A stretch of DNA of 64,000 nucleotides from Cloeon dipterum. Taxonomy: Eukaryota > Arthropoda > Insecta > Ephemeroptera > Baetidae. Shown piece after piece: positions 55,943-64,000 of the stretch (position 1 is the stretch's first letter; every line of letters starts with the position of its first letter). The notes below the pieces were generated by a model. It ran no database searches and had not been told where the DNA came from. It worked only from the letters and a program-made list of their open reading frames with translations. The stretch lies in the NCBI RefSeq assembly GCF_949628265.1, contig NC_088789.1, positions 32,295,883-32,359,882 of the forward strand. Direction: 5' to 3'. Position numbers and translations under genes: made by a program.

Positions 55943-56828
55943 ATGAGTGTAAGGAAAGGATGTAAGGTTCTTAACACAAGTACTTTGCTTTAATCGCTTT
56001 GTGTTTTCATGAAATTAATATTTTTAGTAATTTACTAAAAATCATAAATAAAAGCTATGGTTTGGTGCCAGATTAATAAATCGTACCATTTGTTTAGATA
56101 ATACCTTAACTCCTTTTTGTACACCTTTTTTACAAGAAGAGTAGAGCCAAAGGCGCAATGAATTGGTTATGCGGGGCGATAGAAGACGTAAAAAAGACAC
56201 GGATATATTATAGTTTTGGCTTCTATTTCTTCTTTGATTGACAGAAAGAACTTTTTCTTTAATATTTCGTATTTTAGCCGAAAACAATTCATCTAAATAT
56301 CCGATTTATTTGGCAAAATGGCAGTGACAAAATGCTAACAAGTGCCACGCGGCCGGAATGATTTTATTTTATCATTTCGCGCCGCTGCTATTACAAGAAC
56401 TCAGCTGGTTAATTGCATCATTTTGTTTTGCTCGCCGTTTGTTTGACACAAACAAATGGACACACGAGCCACCGCGTTTGTGAAATATGCTCGCGCGCGT
56501 GTGGTCGCAAAAATGTTTATTTACGCCGCACAGCCAGATGAGAGCAGGTTGCCTTGTAAAATTATGAATGACATCGATTTGCGTCCCTGCGGAGCGCGGC
56601 CTGCGCTCGCTGCGGTTTCCAGCACCAACAGCAGCGCGTTTGTCACTCAATCCATAGCTGAGTTTTTTTTTCGGTAAAATAACAAATTGGAATTTATTTC
56701 GATGTTGCCTTTCGGAGAGAAATTACCTCTGCGCTCCTAAAATGGATCGATATAATAAAACTTGGGTCTGTATAGGAATTAAAAATTAAAATGTTACAAA
56801 AATCAAATATTTTTTAGACTCAAATTCA
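55943..56828. other. intergenic, no supported gene
   Basis: The right half (56370-56660) is GC-richer with short open frames on both strands but no domain. The left half is the duplicated promoter region shared with protein 5. Confidence 0.45.
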
Positions 56829-57253
56829 CCAGTTGCATAAATCCGAAGTGTTCGAAGCCGCCAATTAACAGATGGCGCCACCGTAGACTTTCGATTTTAA
56901 GGCACTTCCGCTGCGATTTCAGACTCAATCTAGCTACTGTGCATTCTTCAATTAATTTGCTATTTTTTGACGTGTTGAAAACCAAAATCGGTTCAGCCAA
57001 TCGCCGTAGAATCATGAAAAACTATTTTTTGAAATAAAAAATATTTTCCAACGTTTCTACGGCGAATGGCTGAACCGATTTTGGTTTTCAGCACGTCAAA
57101 AAAAGCAAATTAATTAAAGAAAAGCAAAATAGCTAGATTGAGTCTGAAATCGCAGCGGAAATGCCTTAAAACCGCTTAAAACAAAATTTTTAAGAAAGTC
57201 TGTGGTTGCGCTTTCTGTTGGCGGCTTCAATAACTAAGAGTTTATGCAACTGG
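56829..57253. mobile_element. 427 bp-family foldback MITE, copy B
   Basis: Perfect terminal inverted repeat CCAGTTGCATAAA / TTTATGCAACTGG with TCA target duplication (56826-56828 and 57254-57256). Interior closely matches the copy at 15788-16214, including the TCAGCCAATCGCCGTAGAA inverted block. Confidence 0.85.
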
Positions 57254-57917
57254 TCAATTAATTTAATTTTATTTAAAATCTCAGATTTTTAATAACAGCT
57301 GCTTTTTTCAGTTTGTTTTAAAGATTTTTTTCAATAAATTTGCATCATAGCAATTTACAAAATTTATTTTTCACTTTGAAAAATTAAATTTCCGTGCCTT
57401 TGAAGTAAAATTTGCATCACAACGGTGCTGCAATGGCGTGTCGGCACAAATTAGCGATTATTATTCTGCCTTCGCGAGGGAAACTTTTTGTTGATGCGCA
57501 CGGCGGGCGTTTATTGCGCTGATCGCGGCGGCAGCATGATTGATGACGTGCACTTAATGAGCTCTTGGCGACGAAACTTCAACGCCCGGCTGCTAATCTC
57601 GGATGTGTAGTGGCAAAAAAATCGGCTCGAAACTCTCTTCTTCTTATACTTTGTTCCTCTCACAGCGCCGCCTGTTATCGTCTCGCGCGCTTAATGAAGT
57701 ATAATTATTATTCCGACTCGTCGCGGCGCGATAATTAACAATTATTATATTATTCTCGCGTGTGCTGTCGAGCGGAACGAGATTAATCTGAACACCCACG
57801 CTTTTGTGTTATTTTATCTTTTCTTGCTTTGTTATTTAATCAGAGAAGAGAGAAGAGAGAGGTGGAAATCAACAACTAATTAAAGAGGCGCAGTGAAACT
57901 AATTTTTGTATGATTAA
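57254..57917. other. intergenic, no supported gene
   Basis: Mixed composition, with a GC-rich part at 57420-57780. No gene or repeat is recognised. Confidence 0.45.
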
Positions 57918-58606
57918 AATCGATTCCTGAGGGTAGAAATAGGTGGGGAAAATAGTTATTTAAATTAAAAAATGTTTTGTGACGTCCGAGCAAAGGCGGA
58001 AAGCAAAACGCACGTTGCTTTAGCGCGCAAAACACTTGAATTTGTTGGTTGCGCCTGCGCATTCGTCACCCCTATGACGTACCAGCCATTAGCAGCTGAT
58101 AGAGCAAGCGACGGCAGAGACATCTGCTCATACCCAGTGAAGCACACGCTGTAGGAGCAGTCACGTGACTAAATCCCGCAATCTCATTGGCTCTCTCCCT
58201 TCCACTCCCTCTAAGCAGTAGCACGCGCACTCTGCTGCGCATGTCACACTCCTCAGAGTGGGGGTATTACAAGAGGAGGGGGAAGCAAGAAATGTGTGCG
58301 CCTGCTCTTAGCCAATGAATTGGCGGGATTGAGTCACGTGATTGCTGGAACTGCGTGAGCTTCACTGCTCTTGCTCGTTTTGCGCAGATGTCGCTACTGT
58401 CGCCAGCTCCAGCTGCAGCTGAGAGAGAGAGAGAGCTGTGACGTCAGAGGGGTGTGACGCTTGCGCAGTCGCAACCAAAGGATTCATACATTTCGCGCGC
58501 GCTAAAGCAAAGTGTGTTTCGCTTTGAGCCTCTGCTTGCGCGACAAAATAAATTTTTTGATCGAAAAATAATTTTTCCCACCTATTTCGACCCTCAGGAA
58601 TCGATT
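57918..58606. mobile_element. ~690 bp foldback MITE with TGACGTCA sites
   Basis: Left and right arms of about 180 bp are inverted: AAATCGATTCCTGAGGGT at 57918 pairs with ACCCTCAGGAATCGATTT at 58589-58606, then GCTTTAGCGCGC, GCGCCTGCGCA and CACCCCT-TGACG pair inward. The centre is GC-rich and includes GTCACGTGA twice (58158, 58334). Outer CGATTCCTGAGGGT is shared with the elements at 37205 and 61134. Confidence 0.8.
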
Positions 58607-59408
58607 TGGACATACGAAAATGGGGTTTCAGCGGATGAAAATCATGTTTTAAGAACTTTCATAGAAAATCTCTCCTTTTTTAATTTTTAAAAATCACCAA
58701 AACTGGATTAATATTTAAAAAAATAATTAAATACAGCCGTTTAAGGGAAGCAAATTAATGAATGTTAGATTCTTGATAATTACGTTTATTTAGCTGATAA
58801 AATGTGGGTCTAACGAAGGCAAATTTTAATGCAAACAGGAATTCATAGGGGGAAGAGTCGCGGTTGCGTGTCGCGGCGTTGATTGCTCCGCCGCTAATGG
58901 AGCCGCAGCTGATTAAAACGCAATTTGGCGGCGAGAATACATATAAGGCAGGCGCAACACACCGTCCTGCCTCTCTGCTTGTCGCCGCGGCTGCCTCGGA
59001 GCGACTTCAAGGAAAGTAATTTAAAACGAGAAAATGAGAACGCGCAGCGCACGTTTTACAGAATTTTAACGAGCACGAAAAACTGAGAAGCGGAACAAAA
59101 TTTTAGGGCTGCGCGAAAATTGGAAAAAGGTAAATGAATATTGAGGGGAAGGAAATGAAACTCCGGCATAAATAAATTAGTCAAATTAGTCTTTTATTTG
59201 CAGCAATTAATTATTAAATTAATTAATTATTCCAAACTTTTGCAGTCTTACAAAGCTTTACGTCGATTTTGTTTTATTTTACACGAATCGAAAACGCTGA
59301 CTAAGAGTTTTAAATTTTAAAATTCAACTGTGAAACTCCAGAAATAATACAAATAAACCGGAAATTACAGCAAACCAATCTTTTTAAAATTTATCTTAAA
59401 TAGTCGAA
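58607..59408. other. intergenic, 3' of coiled-coil gene
   Basis: No gene is supported. It contains the 3' flank of the minus-strand coiled-coil gene. Confidence 0.5.
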
Positions 59409-62400
59409 TTATTTGCTGGATCCGGATTGGTATCCAGACTGGTATCCGTTGTCGCCGCGGCCTTCGACGCCGTCCTCGTCCTCCTCGTCGTCGTCGTCGA
59501 CCGGCCAGCTCTGCGTGCGGCGCCGGACGCTCTCGATCTCCTGGTCCACTTCGTCCAGCTGCGTCGTCCAGTGCGAGCTCTGCGACAAACCCAGAAAGAA
59601 ATTAAAAATTATAGACGCGCGGGCGTGTGATTGGAAAACTTTCTCCGTGCTTGATTGGGACGCGGATCAATGAGCCGGCGCGACGAACAGCAAATCGGGT
59701 CATTATGCCAAATTGCCTTTTCAATTGGAAGCTGGATTAAATTTGCCGAATTGGACTTGAGCTCCGTTTGGGAGATTTTTTATATTTTAGCAAAAATTGG
59801 ATATTATAAAAGTCTTGAATTTTAAAGCTCACAGCGAGTTAATTTAAGAGTTAATAATGCTATTAAAGCATTAAAACACTTTAATACTTTAACTCGCTGT
59901 TTATTTGATCTTCATCCTTGAATCAACGTTGATTGAAGAAAGAGTAAATTGAAAGAGGAGACAAATAATGCTAATTAAATTATTAACACTTATTTTTTAA
60001 TAACACACCTTTTATGGACTATTTGAAGGACATAAAATTTATATCTTCAACCTTGAATCAACGTTGAATGACTAAAATTCTTGAATTTAAAAAGTTTAGC
60101 CAATCCGATTTCACGACTAAAAGTTGGAAATAGTGAAAATATGTTCCTCTAAGGTAAATTTTCCAATATCCATATTAAAAATTAAAATATTTAGTGAAAA
60201 CCGCGATCGTTGACGTTCAACCAAATATCAACGATGTCAAAAATGGCACTTTCTGACAAATAATGAATTTTAAAATGGCAGGAACAGTTAACAAACAATA
60301 GAGTTTTCAATTTCTGATTAAAATTGAGGGTTTCTTTCATTTATCCTCAATGTTGACGTTCAATGTTAAATCGAAAGAGCATTAATCAACGTTGATAGAT
60401 GCTAAATCATACGCTGTTGGACTGATCTTGATGAGAAAAATCAAAATCTACCAACAAAATGTGGTCACACGCTGGAAATCTGGGACAAAATTTGAAATAT
60501 TTGAATTTGTACTGTAGCAAATTCATTTTCATTTATAATATTTCACATTTTAAGAAAAAAGAACCAAATACACTAACCCAAAATCCCGATTCCTCGCGGT
60601 CTACGAGTCCGCAGTCCCAGGGGTTGAGCATGGAGGTGGTCTGCACCCTGGAGCGGAGGCGCAGGGCGTTGTTCTCCTTGAGCAGTCGTCTGTCGGCGGA
60701 AAAATTTAATGAGACGTGCATGCACGCGCTTAGCTCTTTTTCATCTAGCCCGCGCGCGCCTTTGAAGTTCATATTTATATCATGCATATTTCGTCACCCG
60801 CGGCTTTTCTCCAAATTGTAATTTTAATGAGCACACACGCGCGCCGCTTTGACATTTTACACCTGCAGCTTGGCCAACGAGCCGCAGCCGGATAATGTTT
60901 CGACAAAGCAGGAAAGCAGCACTTCGCGGAATATTCTGCTACTACTCCACGCCTTCAGTTCTAATTTAGCGGGAATTTAATATTCGTGCAATTTTGTAGA
61001 TGAGAGACCGTGCGCTAATTGCGGAAGGATTTAATGGTCAAATCTAACGGTGCATTTTTAACTCTAATGATTGATTAATTAAAAATAATAAAATAAATTA
61101 TTGTTCCAATTTTTTTTTAATTTAAGACCTCTTTGACGAATTTTCTGAGCACACCAATCAATTCCTGAGGGTCGAATTAGGTAATGAAGACATTTTTCCC
61201 GCCCAAAAAGTGCAGCGCGACGTGCGAACTTTTTTCCCGCCAAAACTAAATTAACGTATTTGCGAGAACTGCGCATGCGTGAGAGCTGGCTGGATCTGCC
61301 AAAGAAGTCATTCGTACAGGCGGTCTCTCTGCAAGTGATCAAATCAGCTCTCACGCATGCGCAGTCCTCGCAAATACGTTAATTTAGTTTTGGCGGGAAA
61401 AAAGTTCGCACGTCGCGCTGCACTTTTTGGTCGGAAAAAATCTCCACTTTACCTAATTCGACCCTCAGGAATCGATTGGTGAGCTCAGAAACTTTGTCAG
61501 AGACGGTCTTTGAAAATTAAAGGGGAAAATAACTTTCCACGAAATAGAATTGAGACAAAATCTTTCGACTAATTTAATTTTTAATTTTTTTAGTATGAAT
61601 ATAGTGACGATTTTATTTAAAATATTCGGGAGATAAACAAAATCAGTTAATTAAACTGTCACTATATAGCCAAAAACATATTAAATTGATTTTAATTAAA
61701 ATATTCTACAATTAAATAAACTTTAAATAATATTTTAAGAATTTTGTCCTTTCCCTAACTTAAATTAAATTTTTATTTGCAAATGATCTCACTCTCTTTC
61801 TGCCTTGAGTTGCTGGAGTTGCACGGCGTGGGCCCTGTGCTCGACGAGCCACTCGCGGGCCACGGCCAGCACCTGCCTCGCCTCCTCGCACATTTGCGTC
61901 CTCTCCGCCGCCGCCTGCTTCAGCCCGCGCACGTATTTTTCCCGCTCGTGCCGCTGACCACCCAACTGAAAACAAAACAAAAATAAATCGAGTCTTGATT
62001 CGACCCGGGAAGAGGCAGGAAGCCGCTCAAACTGCGTTAATTGGTCTCGCCAACGCCGAAAAAGGGCGCAAAAATACAAATATAGACTCGAGTTTGCCGG
62101 GCCAGCGAGCAGACGGAGGAAAATGGGTTTGTAATTAATTCTAAAAATGGAACTAGATTTTTTACGGCAAACGGCAAAAAGGAAAGAGAATAATTGTTTC
62201 CTTGTGATTTTCCTGAGCGTAAATTAAATGTTGCAAAATATAAGCCTTTAATATTGTGTCTTTCTAGGCGTTAGGCGTCAAAATTTTAAATTCCCCACAC
62301 ATGACCCCCCTGTACTACTGGAAGTCTTGATGTTATTTTAAGCATTTTGTGACATTCCAGGGGAATTCTTTTACATTTTCCAGGTCGTTAATAACTCAGC

Positions 62401-63983
62401 AAAAGGCTTATGAATTTTTTATTCGGTTTTAGATGAAAATTAAAGCATACCTCCAGTAGTAGAGCGGGGGCTAAGTGTGAGGGAAAGTGAAATGTGGCTA
62501 CAATTCAACTTAATCATTTTTTAAACTCAATAAGGAGCTAATTAAACACATCCCATGCATTCTAAAAGCTGAAAAACCCGAAACTCCGGTCTGGGAGAGG
62601 GGGCCAAGTGTGTGTAAATTATTAAATTTAAGGAATTTCAGCCAACCTGTGCTGAAAGCGTCTTGCAGAGCTCCTCCAGTTGAGCCTGACTGCGCTCGAG
62701 GTGTTGCTTTTCCAGCTGTTGTTCGTGCAGCTGCGCGGCCAACTCTGCCCGTTCGGCCTGCTGCACGGCCAGCTGCGCGGCCAGGGCGGCCGCCTCGTCG
62801 GCCGCCTGCTGGCGCTGCTGCTGCGCCTGCGCGAGCTGCGTCTGCAGCTGCGCCGCGTGCTCCGCTGCGGCCGCGAGCTCTGCGCGGAGGCGCGCCAGGT
62901 CGTCCCTGGCGGCCGTGGCCTCCCGCCTGGCCGCCTCCAGCTCGCGACCGGCCTCCGCGGCGGTTGCTTCCAGCTCGCGCACCCTCCCCTCCAGCAGGTC
63001 CGCGGAGCCCGCCCTGAGCTGCAGGTCGTGGTTCAGCGCCTGCAGGTGCTGCACGTTCTCGCAGCTCAGACGCAGAAGCCGCTTCATTTCCGCCTCGCGC
63101 GCTTCCTGCCCGCTGCTCATGCTCGCCATTTCTGCCTCCAATTGCTCCAGTTTCTTGGCCTGAAAATTGACGAAATCGGGAAAATTAATTTTAAATTACA
63201 ATTTAAAAACGGTATCTTAATAAAAATATTATTTTTTAAGGTTTTTTTAAAATTAAATTTAAAAATTAGAAAAATATAAATTTAAGTGCGGGTGTTAATA
63301 CTTTCTTGCTGTTTAATTTTTTAATTAAGATAAATTTTCACCTGTTTATCCGCCTGTTGGGCGAGATTTCTGGCTTCCTCGCGGCTGTTCCGGAGGTCAA
63401 GCGCGAGTTTGTGGGTTTCGGCGGCGGCCGCGCGGCACCTGGCCTCGCTCTTGGCCAGCTGGGCCGTGGCCTGGGCGAGCTGGGCGCGCAGAGTGTGCGC
63501 GTCGGCCTCGACGGCGGCCAGGGTGCGCAGGTCGACCGTCTGGGCCATCGCCTGGCTCGTCTCCTCTTCGTGGCGGCGCCGCATTTCCTCGATGGCGCCT
63601 TCCTTCTGCTCCAAATTCCGGCTGATGATCTCGTAGCGCTGCCTCCACGCGGACACCTGCTCCTCCGCCGCACGCAACCTGGGCTCCTGCTGCTGCTGCA
63701 GGGATTCCAGCTGTTGCAGCAGGCCGTCCCTGTGCGTCCTGGCGTGCCGGAGGTCCTCCTCGAGCGCCGCCAGGGAGAGGTTGGTGGAGGCGAGCAGGCG
63801 GCTCTGGTTCTCGGCCTCGCGGCACACCTCGTCCAGCTTGGCCTGCAGCTGCCCGATCCGCGCCTCCTTCTCGCGCAGCATCTCGTGCCCCTGCTCCACG
63901 CACTTCTGCAAACTCGAGATCTGCTCCGTGCACGTCGCGTGAACTGCAGATGACCGCGATGCCTCGCAACGCAGCTCACTCTC
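59409..63983 (-). CDS. Coiled-coil protein, C-terminal part (gene continues beyond window)
   Basis: Five exons in transcript order: 63983-63342, 63159-62647, 61965-61793, 60689-60578, 59579-59409 (stop at 59409-59411). All GT..AG borders and phases agree; 536 aa are visible. The first three exons are almost continuous heptad-type helix rich in Glu, Gln, Ala, Leu and Arg (e.g. EMLREKEARIGQLQAKL, QQQRQQAADEAAALAAQL). Exon four reads NALRLRSRVQTTSMLNPWDC. The C-terminal exon has DEVDQEIESVRRRTQSW, then an acidic DDDDEEDED tract and a Gly/Ser tail with GYQSGYQSGSS. This is a structural or scaffold-type protein; I do not recognise the family. Third positions are GC-rich compared with the zinc-finger genes. 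The exon beginning at 63983 is internal (acceptor TTATAG), so the start lies outside the window. Confidence 0.85.
59930..60410. mobile_element. 3' fragment of the inner transposon family
   Basis: Lies in the last intron of the coiled-coil gene. Shares with 29690-30350 the sequence of TCAACGTTGA motifs, GTTGACGTTCAAC and AAAATGGCACTTTC blocks, ending ATCAACGTTGAT. Only the right end of the 7.5 kb element is present. Confidence 0.7.
61134..61510. mobile_element. Foldback MITE of the GATTCCTGAGGGTCGAA family, copy 2
   Basis: In an intron of the coiled-coil gene. Near-identical in plan to 37205-37596: outer CTTTGACGAA, CCTGAGGGTCGAATTAG, GCGCGACGTGCGAAC, TTTTTTCCCGCC arms, inverted at the right end. 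The centre contains GCGCATGCGTGAGAGCTG and its inverse. Confidence 0.8.
61966..62646. other. intron of the coiled-coil gene
   Basis: AT-rich, with no features recognised beyond the flanking splice sites. Confidence 0.6.
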
Positions 63984-64000
63984 CTATAATGAAATCTGGA

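Noticed and set aside
62610-63953. Plus-strand and alternative-frame minus ORFs over the coiled-coil exons
   Set aside because: High GC content and lack of stops opposite the coiled-coil exons explain them; translations are Pro/Arg/Ala-rich with no domain.
1-64000. tRNA and rRNA genes
   Set aside because: A visual scan for B-box-like GGTTCGA motifs and rRNA-like conserved blocks gave nothing convincing; a covariance-model search was not possible.

Overview
This is a stretch of animal nuclear DNA, most likely from an arthropod and probably an insect. Genes have short phase-consistent introns with GT..AG borders, intergenic DNA is AT-rich and full of DNA transposons, and the dominant gene family pairs a short N-terminal Cys-x2-Cys...Cys-x2-Cys module (like the arthropod ZAD domain) with long C2H2 zinc-finger arrays. 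The species cannot be named from the sequence.

Layout. (1) 1-3 kb: a plus-strand three-exon ZAD-like zinc-finger gene whose last two fingers are frameshifted. (2) 5.6-18.3 kb: a tandem triplication of about 2.6-2.8 kb units, each with a minus-strand zinc-finger gene. The units were later invaded separately: a 1.33 kb hAT-like element in unit 1, a 2.9 kb long-TIR element and a 220 bp solo-LTR candidate in unit 2, and a 427 bp foldback element in unit 3. (3) 20.6-32.3 kb: a plus-strand ZAD-like zinc-finger gene whose third exon is split by a roughly 10 kb transposon, which contains a 7.5 kb second transposon inserted in its GC-rich minisatellite. (4) 35-36.3 kb: a third plus-strand gene, shortened at the 3' end. 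(5) 38.7-41.3 kb: a 5'-truncated LINE with an intact reverse-transcriptase ORF, inserted in an older repeat. (6) 42.6-44.7 kb: a complete eight-exon SPO11 gene. (7) 46.4-55.9 kb: a minus-strand run of three complete ZAD-like zinc-finger genes and one pseudogene. (8) 59.4-64 kb: the 3' part of a minus-strand coiled-coil gene that runs off the window.

The zinc-finger genes share one scaffold: ZAD-like exon 1, Trp-Trp exon 2, and a large exon 3 beginning with a QCWVQLE-type motif, followed by up to 13 fingers in a fixed order. Fingers 2 and 4 (and 3 in the minus cluster) have Cys-x4-Cys spacing, and fingers 7-8 are Cys2-His-Cys-like. Members differ by loss or duplication of fingers, frameshifts and truncations, a birth-and-death pattern inside a transposon-rich neighbourhood. 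Their function is probably sequence-specific DNA binding; targets cannot be read from the sequence. SPO11 and the coiled-coil gene are single-copy genes embedded in or beside the cluster.

All exon borders were placed by eye using splice signals, phase and paralogue comparison. No database search was run.
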